Part shown: one piece after another, positions 1-8,883 of the stretch | Numbering within the stretch: the stretch's first letter is position 1 | How the letters are laid out: the number at the start of each line of letters is the position of its first letter | NCBI RefSeq assembly: GCF_034479555.1 | Contig: NZ_CP140151.1 | Span: 682,001-746,000, forward strand | DNA: 64,000 nucleotides | Reading direction: 5' to 3' | From: Chromohalobacter canadensis | Lineage (GTDB): Bacteria > Pseudomonadota > Gammaproteobacteria > Pseudomonadales > Halomonadaceae | Notes under the pieces: generated by a model | What the model was told of the DNA's origin: nothing | The model's database searches: none | Seen by the model: only the letters and a program-made list of their open reading frames with translations | Translations under genes and position numbers: made by a program

Positions 1-797
1 TGCGGGGCGAACCCCGGCGCTTCGAGCAGCATATGATAGAGCGTTGGCACCAAGTTGAGGCTAGTAACTCGCTCACGCTCGATGGCTTCTAACGTCGCCT
101 CCGGCTCGAACTTGGGAATGCACACGAAGCGTCCGTCGACCATCGCCATCGCCTGGAGCGCGCGTACGCCCGTGGCATGGTAAAGCGGCATCACGCCCAA
201 CATGGTCTCATCATGGCGATACAGGTTCTGGGCCACGTACGCGGCCGTCGCGGCCCGCTCGACACGATGACGACGCGGCACTCCCTTGGGCCTGCCGGTA
301 GTTCCCGAGGTATAGAGCATCATCGAGTAATCGTCGGGCGTCGCCATCAGCAACGTCTCACCGGTCGAACCGAGCAGTGAGTCGAAGGCAATCGCCCCCG
401 GGGGCGTTACGTCACCGACCACGATCCGCGGTATTTGATGCGCCTCGGCACACGCCTGCACCGCCTCGGCGGTCGCATCGTCATGGGCGATGGCCCCGGC
501 ACCCGAGTTCTTCAGGTAGTAACGCATATCCAGCGTCGTAGAGCGCCAGTTCACCGGCGTGGCGATGACCCCCGCAAACTGGCAAGCCCAGTACAGAGTG
601 GCCATCTGCCAGCGATTGTGCATGGCCATCACCAGCCGGTCCCCTTTGTCGAGCCCCAGCCGCCGGAGGTGGCGCGCCACGCTCTGGATGTCCGCATACC
701 ACTGCGCGTAGGTCTTGTGCGTCCGGCCATCACTGATAGCAACGGCGTGCGGGCGCCGCTCGACCGTGGCAAGAAAGCCGCGTCCCAGATCAAACAT
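1..797 (-). CDS. Acyl-CoA synthetase / AMP-dependent ligase, N-terminal part (gene runs off the window)
   Basis: Reading the minus strand from the ATG at 797 gives an open frame of 265 codons that leaves the window at position 1 without a stop. It begins MFDLGRGFLATVERRP and contains the phosphate-binding motif of ANL-superfamily adenylating enzymes (YTSGTTGRPKG, about residue 160), followed by the PLYHATG segment typical of acyl-CoA ligases. Such enzymes activate a carboxylic acid as acyl-AMP and transfer it to CoA; fatty or aryl acids are the usual substrates. A good ribosome site (AGGAG) lies about 8 bases upstream of the start. The CoA-binding and C-terminal parts are outside the window, so substrate class cannot be given. 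Confidence 0.85.
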   Translation of the reverse strand, partial: MFDLGRGFLATVERRPHAVAISDGRTHKTYAQWYADIQSVARHLRRLGLDKGDRLVMAMHNRWQMATLYWACQFAGVIATPVNWRSTTLDMRYYLKNSGAGAIAHDDATAEAVQACAEAHQIPRIVVGDVTPPGAIAFDSLLGSTGETLLMATPDDYSMMLYTSGTTGRPKGVPRRHRVERAATAAYVAQNLYRHDETMLGVMPLYHATGVRALQAMAMVDGRFVCIPKFEPEATLEAIERERVTSLNLVPTLYHMLLEAPGFAP

Positions 798-930
798 CTC
801 CGTTCTCCTGTCGCTCGTTTTATTGTGTCGTTGCGGTTGTTTTAGCGACAGGATCGAGCGCACAGGCGTGGGTGGCAACGCTAGCCGACCACAAGGATGA
901 TGCGCATCAAGGTACTGGAACGAATTCCCT

Positions 931-1416
931 TCAATCGCGAAAATTCGTGTACTGGAGGGCCAGCTCGGGGCCGGCATCGCTCTTCAACAAGGCGATTGCC
1001 TGCTGCAGTTCGTCGCGCTTTTTACCGTTGACACGTACCTTGTCACCCTGGATCTGTGCCTGCACCTTGAGCTTGGCCTCCTTCAAGCGCTTGACGATAT
1101 CCTTGCACTCCGGCTGTTCGAGTCCCTGCTTCAGCACTACGTCCTGGTGGGCGCGCACACCGCTGGTAACAGGCTCCTTGATATCCATGCAGCGCGCGTC
1201 GATCCCGCGTGCGATCAGCTTGTTGCGCAGCACGTCGAGCATCTGCTTGAGCTGAAAATCCACCTCGGCTTCAAGGGTCACCGTCTCGCCCTCCAGGGTG
1301 AAGCTCGCGGTCACGCCCCGGAAATCGAATCGGGTCTGGATCTCGCGATTGGCTTGATCGACGGCGTTGCTGGCCTCGTGCTTGTCGAATTCGGAGACGA
1401 TATCGAAAGATGGCAT
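931..1416 (-). CDS. yajQ: YajQ-family nucleotide-binding protein
   Basis: The 161-residue product starts MPSFDIVSEFDKHEA and ends with the family hallmark block KLKVQAQIQGDKVRV followed by a terminal NFRD, matching Escherichia coli YajQ along its whole length. YajQ proteins have two ferredoxin-like folds; members bind cyclic di-GMP in Xanthomonas and Pseudomonas, where they act with LysR-type regulators, and nucleotide or tRNA binding has also been reported. A strong ribosome site (GAGGAAAG) precedes the ATG. The 36-base gap to the upstream GNAT gene on the same strand is compatible with cotranscription. Whether this copy binds cyclic di-GMP cannot be read from sequence alone. Confidence 0.9.
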   Translation of the reverse strand: MPSFDIVSEFDKHEASNAVDQANREIQTRFDFRGVTASFTLEGETVTLEAEVDFQLKQMLDVLRNKLIARGIDARCMDIKEPVTSGVRAHQDVVLKQGLEQPECKDIVKRLKEAKLKVQAQIQGDKVRVNGKKRDELQQAIALLKSDAGPELALQYTNFRD

Positions 1417-1452
1417 GACACTTTCCTCACTCGGGTAAAATCGGGCGCGATT

Positions 1453-1977
1453 CTAGCATGAACCTCGCGCGCGCTTGCCCACGGCATCACTCGATATGGT
1501 GGAACACTCCTCAAGCGTCGAATCGCTCAGCAGCTTGCTCATCTGCCAGGCCGCGCAGCCATCGACGTAATAATCGTCGAGCCAGCGCAGAACGGAAAAT
1601 CCCATGCGCCGATACAGCCCCAACGCCACGCGATTGTCGGCGCGAACCTCCAACTGCAGGCGCGTCATATCTCGCCGCCTGGCCTCACGCTCAAGCGCCT
1701 CGAGCAACGCGCGCCCTACTCCGCCACCGCGCGTTTGCGGGGCCACACAGAACGAGTAAAGCCGTGTCACACGACTGTTGCGCCGGAAAAGTAGCGTGGC
1801 ATAACCGACAACCTCGTTACCCGGCGTAGCATACGCAACGAGCGTATACGCGTTGGCACGCGCCAATAGATAAGCCAGTTGACGGCGTGTAAAGCGGTCG
1901 CCATCGAAACATATCGACTCGAGATGACAGAGCGCATCCAGGTCAGTAACGGTAGCGGCGCGCAGGGAACAGGACAT
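1453..1977 (-). CDS. GNAT-family N-acetyltransferase (RimI-like)
   Basis: The 174-residue protein has a single GNAT fold: N-terminal beta-alpha segment (DLDALCHLESICFDGDRFT), central strand YSFCVAPQTRG, the acetyl-CoA pyrophosphate loop in the Q/RxxGxG/A form (TRGGGVGRALLEAL) and the C-terminal NxxALxLYRRMGF block typical of RimI-type enzymes. The last 25 residues are a low-complexity tail. GGAG sits 8 bases upstream of the ATG. The gene is divergent from the RimK-like ligase at 2129, with 151 bases between the starts. GNAT genes are a known partner of ATP-grasp ligases carrying an RLAN domain; usually that GNAT is fused to a C39-type peptidase, which is absent here. The acceptor (protein N-terminus or small peptide) is unknown. 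Confidence 0.8.
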   Translation of the reverse strand: MSCSLRAATVTDLDALCHLESICFDGDRFTRRQLAYLLARANAYTLVAYATPGNEVVGYATLLFRRNSRVTRLYSFCVAPQTRGGGVGRALLEALEREARRRDMTRLQLEVRADNRVALGLYRRMGFSVLRWLDDYYVDGCAAWQMSKLLSDSTLEECSTISSDAVGKRARGSC

Positions 1978-2128
1978 GCGAATGTCTCCGGGGTCACGCG
2001 AACAGGGTGAAGCGAATCGTGTATAGAAATTATTTCAAGGCGGAGCTATTGTCGAGATGCGGCTCGCTGCTCATTCTAGACACGACTTTTCAAGGTCGAT
2101 TGACGTTTTTCCTTCATAAGGAAGGTCT

Positions 2129-3622
2129 ATGTCCCGCTTGCGTATCGTCGTCGACCGCCTCGACGACTGGTCACCCTATTACCCCACCGAAGACCTGATC
2201 AGCGCTGCCGATTTCCTGGCTCTGGAGTCGAGCGCCCCCGACAAGACACGCGACGCCACGCATGTCATCAACCTCTGCCGCGGGCTCGACTACCTTGAGA
2301 CGGGCTACTACGTATCGCTGCTCGCCCAGGCGCGCGGCCAGCGCGTATTGCCGTCGGTAGAGACGCTCAACCAGCTCTCGCGCAAAGCGTTGATCGACCT
2401 TCAGCTCGAATCGCTCGAGCCCATGATGCGCGACCTCGAAAAGCGCGGCGCGCTGAGCGGCGATGAACTCAACCTGACGGTGATGTTCGGCGAATGCGAG
2501 CACGAGGGGCTAGGCCGGCTGGCGCGGCGCCTCTTCGAGCGCCTGCCGTGCCCCTTGCTAGGCGCCAAATTTCAAAAGCGTCATGGAACATGGCGCTTGA
2601 CCCGGCTCAAGCCTCTGGCACTCACCTCCTTGCAGGGCGGCGCGCAGGATCGTTTCGCGGCGGCCTTGAACCGACATTCGCGCAAGGTATGGCGCACGCC
2701 CAAGGCTCGGCGTCGCTACCGTTTCGATCTGGCGATTCTCATCGATCCTCAGGAGGCCATGCCGCCCAGCAACAAGAGTGCGCTCAAGCAATTCATTCGC
2801 GCCGGACGGCGACGCGGCATCGACGTCAGCCTGATCACCCGCAAGGATGAAGGCCGCCTGGCAGAGTTCGATGCGCTGTTCATCCGCGAGACCACCCGCC
2901 TCGACCATCATACCTACCGCATGGCCAAACGCGCCGAGCACGAAGGTCTGGTGGTCATCGACGACCCACAGTCGATCCTGCGCTGTACCAACAAGATCTA
3001 CCTGCATGCGCTGCTCGGTGCACGCGGCGTTCCCGCGCCTCGCGGCGTACTATTGAGTCGCGACGACCTGACCCAGCTGTCGGACAAGATCACCAGCCTC
3101 GACTTCCCCCTGGTACTCAAGGTGCCCGACGGCGCATTCTCGAAAGGCGTGGTCAAGATCACCTCGCTCGACGAGCTCAAGGAGCAGGCTTCGCGCTTGT
3201 TCGCCTCCTCCGCGCTGCTGTTATTGCAGGAATGGCTACCCACCGATTTCGACTGGCGTATCGGTATTCTGGATGGTGAGGTACTCTTCGCCAGCCGCTA
3301 CTACATGGCACGCGGGCACTGGCAGATCTACGATCACTCACGCCCTAAGGTGCGAAGCGGCAGCTTTACCACGCACCCTCCCTCGGACGTGCCCAAAGCG
3401 ATTCTAAAGGCCGCACTGAAGGCCACGCGCCTGATCGGCGATGGCCTCTACGGCGTCGATCTCAAGCAGATCGGCGAGCGGGTCGTGGTCATTGAGGTCA
3501 ACGATAATCCCAATCTGGATGCGGGTGTCGAGGATGCTTACCTCGGGGCACGGCTGTATGCACGCGTCATGGATGTCTTCCTGGCGCGGCTAGAACGCCA
3601 CGCGACGTCGGAAACGCGCTGA
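2129..3622 (+). CDS. RimK-like ATP-grasp ligase with N-terminal RLAN-type domain
   Basis: The 497-residue product begins MSRLRIVVDRLDDWSPYYPTE-like; the first about 190 residues match the RLAN-type domain found ahead of RimK-like ATP-grasp domains (seen: GLDYLETGYYVSLLAQARG). The ATP-grasp part covers about 280-480, with FPLVLKVPDGAFSKGVVKI as the nucleotide-binding loop, LLQEWLPTDFDWRIGILDGE, and EVNDNPNLDAG carrying the Mg-binding Glu and Asn. ATP-grasp enzymes of this kind form amide bonds between amino acids or onto protein ends through an acyl-phosphate. A clear ribosome site (AAGGAAGG) precedes the start. Divergent pairing with a GNAT gene points to a peptide-building or peptide-capping pathway (inference). 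Not RimK itself: length and N-terminal domain differ. Confidence 0.8.
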   Translation: MSRLRIVVDRLDDWSPYYPTEDLISAADFLALESSAPDKTRDATHVINLCRGLDYLETGYYVSLLAQARGQRVLPSVETLNQLSRKALIDLQLESLEPMMRDLEKRGALSGDELNLTVMFGECEHEGLGRLARRLFERLPCPLLGAKFQKRHGTWRLTRLKPLALTSLQGGAQDRFAAALNRHSRKVWRTPKARRRYRFDLAILIDPQEAMPPSNKSALKQFIRAGRRRGIDVSLITRKDEGRLAEFDALFIRETTRLDHHTYRMAKRAEHEGLVVIDDPQSILRCTNKIYLHALLGARGVPAPRGVLLSRDDLTQLSDKITSLDFPLVLKVPDGAFSKGVVKITSLDELKEQASRLFASSALLLLQEWLPTDFDWRIGILDGEVLFASRYYMARGHWQIYDHSRPKVRSGSFTTHPPSDVPKAILKAALKATRLIGDGLYGVDLKQIGERVVVIEVNDNPNLDAGVEDAYLGARLYARVMDVFLARLERHATSETR

Positions 3623-3630
3623 CGACAGCA

Positions 3631-3658
3631 TCGGTGCCGGCACGGACGCCAGCACCGA
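3631..3658. terminator. Hairpin between convergent genes, possible terminator
   Basis: An 11-bp stem with one mismatch (arms TCGGTGCCGGC and GCCAGCACCGA, loop of 6) lies in the 46-base gap between the convergent ATP-grasp and permease genes. No long T-run follows on either strand, so intrinsic termination is only possible. Confidence 0.45.
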
Positions 3659-3668
3659 AACACCCCCT

Positions 3669-5003
3669 TCAGCCTTCGAACAGCAACAACAGCGAAAGCG
3701 CGAACAACACCCACATGGTGGGCTTGATTTCCTGTGTCTTGCCCACCGCCAGCTTGACGATCACGAACGTCAAAAAGCCGAAAGCGATCCCATGCGTGAT
3801 CGAATAGGTGAAGGGAATCAACACCATGGCGACGAAGGCCGGGATGGCGTCGTCGAATTGGTGCCAATGGATCTTGCGAATGGGGTCCATCATGAACACG
3901 CCGACCAGAATCAAGGCCGGCGCCGTGGCAATCGCCGGCACCAACGACAGCAGCGGCGAGAGGAACAGAAACGGCAGGAACAGCACCGCCACCACCACCG
4001 CGACGAGCCCGGTGCGACCGCCCTGGCTAATTCCCGCAGCGGATTCCACATAGGCGTTGGCCGGGCTGGTTCCCAGCGGCCCGGAGATTAGCGCGGCGCT
4101 GGCATCGACGATCATCGAGCGACGAATGTTGCGCGGATTGCCATCGGCATCCTTCAAGTTACCCGCCTCGGAAACCCCCATGAAGGTGGAAAGCGCATCG
4201 AAAAAAGTCGTGAACAGCAAAACGAAGATGAACGGCCAATACGCCACCGACAGCGAACCCCACAGGTCGAGCGCCATCAAACCGCTGAGATCCGGCATCG
4301 AGAAGACACCATTGAAGTTGACCAGCGTCGACGACGCCATATCCTCGGGAAAGTAACGGCTGCCATCGCCCCACCAACGGCCGATCGGCACGCTAGCCAA
4401 TGTGGTGAAGACGATACCCAGGATCAGCGCACCGGGAACATTGCGCACCACCAGCCAGGCGGTGACCGCGAAGCCGATGAGAAACGTCACCAGCACCGGG
4501 TCGAGCGAGGCCATACCCACCACGGTGACCGAATTGGGGACGATGAACTGTGCGTTGACCAAACCGATGGTGGTGATGAATAGACCGATGCCGCAGGCGA
4601 TGGCATAACGCAATTGCGCCGGAATCGCATCGATCACCAACTGACGCGCATTGAATGCCGCCAGCAGCGCAAAGATGACCCCGGCCCAGAACACGCAGCC
4701 CAGCGCGGTCTGCCATTCCATGCCCGCCCCCAGCACCATGGTGTAGGCGAACAGCGCGTTGATGCCCATGCCAGGCGCTACCAGGATCGGGTTCTTGGCG
4801 TAAAACCCCATCATCACACTGCCGAAGAAACTGACCAGCACGGTAGCGGTCAAGGCACTGGAAAAGGGCACGCCGGCATCGCTGAGCACCGTCGGATTGA
4901 CGACGATGATGTACATCGAAGCCAGAAAGGTCGCGATCCCCGCCAGGATCTCGGTGCGCGGGGTACTCCCCTGGGCCCGGATGCCGAAAAGTCGTTCGAA
5001 CAC
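3669..5003 (-). CDS. NCS2-family purine permease (AzgA/PurP type)
   Basis: The product is a polytopic inner-membrane protein of 444 residues from a GTG start at 5003, which has GGAGA seven bases upstream; an in-frame ATG at 5057 would add 18 residues without a good ribosome site. Family blocks of the AzgA/GhxP branch are visible: TEILAGIATFLASMYIIVVNP near the N-terminus, LVAPGMGINALFAYT, the TTFFDALSTFMGVSEAGNL segment in the middle (cut here in two by charged positions), and GTSPANAYVESAAGISQGGRTG-type signature near 310. About 12-14 hydrophobic segments are present. Such carriers import adenine, guanine, hypoxanthine or xanthine by proton symport; which one cannot be decided here. It stands alone, convergent to the ATP-grasp gene. 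Confidence 0.88.
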   Translation of the reverse strand: MFERLFGIRAQGSTPRTEILAGIATFLASMYIIVVNPTVLSDAGVPFSSALTATVLVSFFGSVMMGFYAKNPILVAPGMGINALFAYTMVLGAGMEWQTALGCVFWAGVIFALLAAFNARQLVIDAIPAQLRYAIACGIGLFITTIGLVNAQFIVPNSVTVVGMASLDPVLVTFLIGFAVTAWLVVRNVPGALILGIVFTTLASVPIGRWWGDGSRYFPEDMASSTLVNFNGVFSMPDLSGLMALDLWGSLSVAYWPFIFVLLFTTFFDALSTFMGVSEAGNLKDADGNPRNIRRSMIVDASAALISGPLGTSPANAYVESAAGISQGGRTGLVAVVVAVLFLPFLFLSPLLSLVPAIATAPALILVGVFMMDPIRKIHWHQFDDAIPAFVAMVLIPFTYSITHGIAFGFLTFVIVKLAVGKTQEIKPTMWVLFALSLLLLFEG

Positions 5004-5165
5004 GTCGCGTTCTCCACACAGGTTGGGTTGGGATGAGACGTCGCGCAGTATAGCCAATCTCGCCTCCCATGCTCATCCCCGGCCACGCATGACTGCAAAA
5101 GGCCGCTTGCCTGTGCCATGATCTGACAAGCATTCACGCGCCCCAAGTACATGCGGGAGAAGACC

Positions 5166-5996
5166 ATGAGTTCCGAAGACAACCTGCTGCCATTGATCGT
5201 CGAGCCCGAGCAGCTCGCCGAGCATCTCGGCGCCCCCGAACTATTGATCGTCGATGTACCGCTCAAGGCCGACAGCTACACCGACGGCCACGTACCCGGC
5301 GCGGTGTTTCTCGATCATCGTCGCCTGCTCGTCGGCAGCGGCACGGTGCCCAACGACATCCCTGACGAAGAGGCGCTATCCAAGCTGTTTTCCGAACTCG
5401 GCCTGACCCGCGACACGCACGTCATCGCCTATGACGATGAAGGCGGCGGCTGGGCTGGACGCCTGCTATGGACGCTGGAGCTCATCGGCCACACCCGCTA
5501 TTCCTATCTCAACGGCGGCATTCATGCCTGGCGCGCCGACGGGCAACGCGTCGAGCGCGAACCCAGCGCGCCCACGCCCAGCGATTACCAGGCGACCATC
5601 CATCAACCCCAGGCTCAGATCCGCCGCGAAGAACTCATCGAGCGCCTGGGTGAGCGTGAACTCGCGGTCTGGGACGCCCGCTCGCCGGACGAATATCGCG
5701 GCGAAAAAGGCAAGAACGCCCACATGGGACATATTCCCGGCGCCGTCAATTTCGAGTGGACGGATGCCATGGACCCCGAACGCCACCTGCGCCTGCGCGA
5801 TTACGCCGAACTCGTCGCCGAACTCGAGGCGAAAGGCCTGACGCCGGACATGGAGATCGTCACCCACTGCCAGAGCCACCACCGCAGCGGCTTCACCTGG
5901 CTGGTCGGCAAGGCCCTGGGCTTCGAGAAGATGCGCGCCTACCCCGGCTCATGGCAGGAATGGGGCAACCGCGACGATACGCCGATAGAGAAGTAA
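5166..5996 (+). CDS. sseA: Tandem-rhodanese sulfurtransferase
   Basis: The 276-residue protein (ATG at 5166, with GGGAGA six bases upstream; an ATG at 5151 precedes the ribosome site and is unlikely) has two rhodanese domains. The first (about 1-140) lacks the catalytic cysteine (DDEGGGWAGR at the loop). The second (about 150-276) carries the active-site loop THCQSHHRSG, with the persulfide-forming Cys. These enzymes move sulfane sulfur from thiosulfate or 3-mercaptopyruvate to thiol acceptors or cyanide. The loop differs from both textbook thiosulfate (CRKGVT) and mercaptopyruvate (CGSGVT) forms, as in Pseudomonas RhdA-like proteins. Thirty bases separate it from psd, the same order as in Pseudomonas, suggesting an operon. 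Confidence 0.88.
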   Translation: MSSEDNLLPLIVEPEQLAEHLGAPELLIVDVPLKADSYTDGHVPGAVFLDHRRLLVGSGTVPNDIPDEEALSKLFSELGLTRDTHVIAYDDEGGGWAGRLLWTLELIGHTRYSYLNGGIHAWRADGQRVEREPSAPTPSDYQATIHQPQAQIRREELIERLGERELAVWDARSPDEYRGEKGKNAHMGHIPGAVNFEWTDAMDPERHLRLRDYAELVAELEAKGLTPDMEIVTHCQSHHRSGFTWLVGKALGFEKMRAYPGSWQEWGNRDDTPIEK

Positions 5997-6026
5997 ACCC
6001 CGCGCGCATCCCCGTGCGATGCGCGC

Positions 6027-6932
6027 ATGCCAGAAGCTATTGCGCCCATGACGCCACGCCCCTATCGTGGCATGCCTTTCGACCTTGCCGTGGATACGCC
6101 CGTGGATCGCGACGAACTCTTCGCCAGAATGCAGTACCCCCTTCCCCACCACCTGATCTCGCGTGGGGTGGGCAAGCTCGCCGAGAGCCGCACGCCATGG
6201 CTCAAGGACTGGGCGATTCGGCGTTTCATTCGTACCTTCGACGTCGACATGAGCCAGGCCGTCGAAAGCGATCCCGAGGCTTACGCCTGTTTCAACGACT
6301 TCTTCACCCGCGCGTTGCGTGCGGATGCCCGGCCCATTGGCGAGGGCATCGTCTCCCCCGCCGATGGCACGCTGTCGCAGTTCGGTTCCATCGACAACGG
6401 CACCCTCGTCCAGGCCAAGGGGCACACCTATTCCCTGACCGCCTTGCTGGGGGGCGATACCCACCGCGCCGCGCCGTTCCGGGATGGCAGCTTCGCCACC
6501 GTCTATCTGTCGCCGCGCGACTATCACCGCGTGCACATGCCCGTCACTGGGACCCTGCGCGAAATGGTCTATGTGCCGGGGCGGCTCTTCTCGGTCAATC
6601 AGGCCACCGCCAACCACGTGCCGGGGCTGTTCGCCCGCAACGAGCGTCTGGTCTGCCTGTTCGACACCGAACACGGCCCGCTGGCGATGGTGTTGGTGGG
6701 CGCGATGATCGTCGCCGCCATCGAAACGGTCTGGGCCGGCCAGGTCTCGCCACTCAGCGGCCGCGTGCAGACGACACGCTTCGACGAGCCCATCGTGATC
6801 GAAAAGGGCCAGGAAATGGGCCGCTTCAAACTCGGCTCCACCGTGGTGATGTGCTTCGGCCACGATGTCGCGTTTCGCGATGTCTGCACCGACGGCCTGG
6901 TGGTCAGTATGGGGCAATCCCTCGCTTCCTGA
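6027..6932 (+). CDS. psd: Phosphatidylserine decarboxylase
   Basis: This pyruvoyl enzyme converts phosphatidylserine to phosphatidylethanolamine at the inner membrane. The 301-residue proenzyme carries the self-cleavage motif in [11 protein letters not shown] near the C-terminus, where the Gly-Ser bond breaks and the Ser becomes the pyruvoyl group. Other family blocks seen are [37 protein letters not shown] with the catalytic His residues, and [15 protein letters not shown]. Homology to E. coli Psd begins at about residue 25; the first 24 residues are an extension with no obvious ribosome site at any of three possible ATG codons (6027, 6048, 6072), so the true start is uncertain. Likely cotranscribed with the rhodanese gene. 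Confidence 0.95.
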   Translation: MPEAIAPMTPRPYRGMPFDLAVDTPVDRDELFARMQYPLPHHLISRGVGKLAESRTPWLKDWAIRRFIRTFDVDMSQAVESDPEAYACFNDFFTRALRADARPIGEGIVSPADGTLSQFGSIDNGTLVQAKGHTYSLTALLGGDTHRAAPFRDGSFATVYLSPRDYHRVHMPVTGTLREMVYVPGRLFSVNQATANHVPGLFARNERLVCLFDTEHGPLAMVLVGAMIVAAIETVWAGQVSPLSGRVQTTRFDEPIVIEKGQEMGRFKLGSTVVMCFGHDVAFRDVCTDGLVVSMGQSLAS

Positions 6933-7068
6933 GCTCCTTGACCAGGATAGAGTCGCCGGGCGGGGCAAGGCGAAGCGAGGATCTTTCTGCCATGAATGGC
7001 AAAAGTAGCGCCCAGATAGGGTTTACAGCGCTCTCGCGGCGACTTGTTCCATCAGGCTGGACACGGCG

Positions 7069-8043
7069 CTAACAACGCGGCGTAGCAAACGCCATCACCT
7101 CCGCCACGCTCGTCTTGCCCAACGCCAGCTGGATCAAGCGATCCATGCCCAGCGCCACGCCACTACCGGCGGGCATGCCCGCCTCGAGCGCCGCCAGCAA
7201 GCGGACATCGGCATCCACCTCGCAGTGCCCTAGCCGCTGGCGTTCTCGATTATCCTCGACAAAGCGCGCGGCCTGCTCCTCGGCATCGGTGAGCTCATCG
7301 TAGCCATTGGCCAGTTCCACCCCTTGCCAGTAGACCTCGAAGCGCGCGGCGACGACCTCGCCATCTTCGGGATCGCGATGCTTGCGGGCCAGCGCCGCCT
7401 GCGAGGCGGGATAGTCAACCACGACATCGACACCGTCCTGCCCCAGTTCCGGCTCAACCGCCAGACTCATCAGCAGATCCAGGCAGCCGTCGCGGTCGGC
7501 GTCACGCATGGATAATTTTCCGACCGTCTCGGCACGCGCGCGCAGCGCCGCCAGCGGTGACGTGAACGGGTCGAGGTCCAGCGCATCGCGAAATAGCTCG
7601 CGATAGCGGCGTTGCCGACACGGCCCGGGATCGCGTCCCAGCACGTGGCGAATCAATGCCTGGGTCTCGTCGATCAGTGCAGAAAGCGAAAATCCCGGGC
7701 GATACCATTCGAGCATGGTGAACTCGAGATTGTGGCGACGCCCCACCTCGCCGTCGCGGAAGCTGCGCGCCAGTTGAAAGATCGGGCCACTGCCCGCCGC
7801 CAGCAAGCGCTTCATATGGAATTCCGGCGAGGTCTGCAGCCACAACCGTTCGCGGCCCTGTGGCGTCGTCGCCGTCAGCGACAGGCTCGCCAGGTGCGGG
7901 TCGGTGCTTCCACCATGGCCCAGCACCGGGGTTTCCACCTCCAGCACATCACGCTCGGCGAAAAACGCTCGCACACGTGCCAATAGCCGCGCCCGCTCGC
8001 GCAGCGTCTCGATACTCGCCGAGGGTCGCCAGTCGGTGGTCAT
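7069..8043 (-). CDS. epmA: Elongation factor P (R)-beta-lysine ligase
   Basis: EpmA (PoxA/GenX) is a truncated class II lysyl-tRNA synthetase that ligates (R)-beta-lysine to a conserved lysine of EF-P. The 324-residue product lacks the anticodon-binding domain and contains the class II motifs: motif 2 region FQLARSFRDGEVGRRHNLEF followed by TMLEWYR, and motif 3 as GSGVALGMDRLIQLALG at the C-terminus. The chosen ATG at 8043 follows AAAGGAG at ideal spacing; an in-frame ATG at 8073 adds ten residues and lies upstream of that ribosome site. It lies downstream of efp on the same strand, with epmB divergent, so all parts of the lysylation pathway except the hydroxylase EpmC are adjacent. Confidence 0.95.
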   Translation of the reverse strand: MTTDWRPSASIETLRERARLLARVRAFFAERDVLEVETPVLGHGGSTDPHLASLSLTATTPQGRERLWLQTSPEFHMKRLLAAGSGPIFQLARSFRDGEVGRRHNLEFTMLEWYRPGFSLSALIDETQALIRHVLGRDPGPCRQRRYRELFRDALDLDPFTSPLAALRARAETVGKLSMRDADRDGCLDLLMSLAVEPELGQDGVDVVVDYPASQAALARKHRDPEDGEVVAARFEVYWQGVELANGYDELTDAEEQAARFVEDNRERQRLGHCEVDADVRLLAALEAGMPAGSGVALGMDRLIQLALGKTSVAEVMAFATPRC

Positions 8044-8118
8044 CAAACGCTCCTTTAGAAACGACAAAGCCACGCCGAAGCGTGGCCAAATCCAGCAACA
8101 ATCTCTGCTCGAAGCCCT

Positions 8119-8183
8119 GTGGGAGGGAACTTGTTCACGATAGACCTGTAGCGACCTCTATCGCGAATAAATTCGCTCCCACG
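8119..8183. repeat. REP/REPIN-type palindromic repeat between efp and epmA
   Basis: Two inverted copies of a REP-like unit face each other: TGTGGGAGGGAACTTGTTC on the left and the complement of TCGTGGGAGCGAATTTATTC on the right, separated by a short spacer. GTGGGAGCGAA followed by a TTCGCGA arm is the form of REP sequences common in Pseudomonas and relatives. The RNA would fold into a long imperfect hairpin downstream of efp. No RAYT transposase gene is in the window. Confidence 0.75.
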
Positions 8184-8205
8184 ACGGCTAAGCCCGAAGC
8201 CCGGG

Positions 8206-8772
8206 TCAGGCCCGCGAGACGTATTCGCCGTTACGCGTATCGACCTTGAGCACTTCGCCTTCGTTGATGAACAGCGGCACACGCACCACCGCGCCGGAGG
8301 ACAGCGTGGCCGGCTTGGAGCCGCCCTGTGCGGTATCGCCCTTGAGGCCGGGGTCGGTTTCGACCACTTCCAGCTCGATGAAGTTGGGCGGCGAGACGGC
8401 GATGGCGTTGTCGTTCCACAATGTCACGGTGTAGACGACCTGTTCCTTGAGCCATTTTTCGACATCGCCGATGGCCTTCTTGTCGACCGCGTACTGCTCG
8501 AAGGAACCGTCAGTGCGCATGAAGTGCCACATGTCGCCGTCGCTGTAGAGGTACTCCATGTCCAGCTCCAGCACATCGGCACCCTCCAGCGACTCGCCGG
8601 ACTTGAAGGTCCGGTCCCAGACCCGACCGGTGATCAAGTTGCGCAGTTTGACGCGGCTGAATGCCTGGCCTTTGCCTGGCTTGACGAACTCGTTCTCGAG
8701 GATGCTGCACGGATCCCCGTCAAGCATGACTTTCAGACCGCCCTTGAATTCATTGGTAGAATACGTCGCCAT
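8206..8772 (-). CDS. efp: Translation elongation factor P
   Basis: EF-P binds between the P and E sites of stalled ribosomes and relieves arrest at polyproline stretches. The 188-residue protein has the three OB-like domains in their usual order and length. The modification loop is [11 protein letters not shown], with the lysine between Gly residues as the expected site of beta-lysylation by EpmA, in agreement with the neighbouring epmA and epmB genes. The C-terminal signature reads [29 protein letters not shown], split here only for reading; it is intact. Start ATG at 8772 follows GCGAGGC. Divergent from epmB with 111 bases between, so one intergenic region probably drives both. Confidence 0.96.
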   Translation of the reverse strand: MATYSTNEFKGGLKVMLDGDPCSILENEFVKPGKGQAFSRVKLRNLITGRVWDRTFKSGESLEGADVLELDMEYLYSDGDMWHFMRTDGSFEQYAVDKKAIGDVEKWLKEQVVYTVTLWNDNAIAVSPPNFIELEVVETDPGLKGDTAQGGSKPATLSSGAVVRVPLFINEGEVLKVDTRNGEYVSRA

Positions 8773-8883
8773 GATGCCTCGCTAAGTTGCATGCGTCGTA
8801 GCGTGCGCTACGCAGATTGCTCGATGCGCCTCGTCATGGGATGACACCACCGCCATCACGAGGCCCATAGGAAATAGCCACCA

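Noticed and set aside
5756..7072. 438-codon frame overlapping sseA and psd on the same strand
   Set aside because: Arg, Pro and His-rich out-of-frame translation; the real genes with catalytic motifs occupy the same bases.
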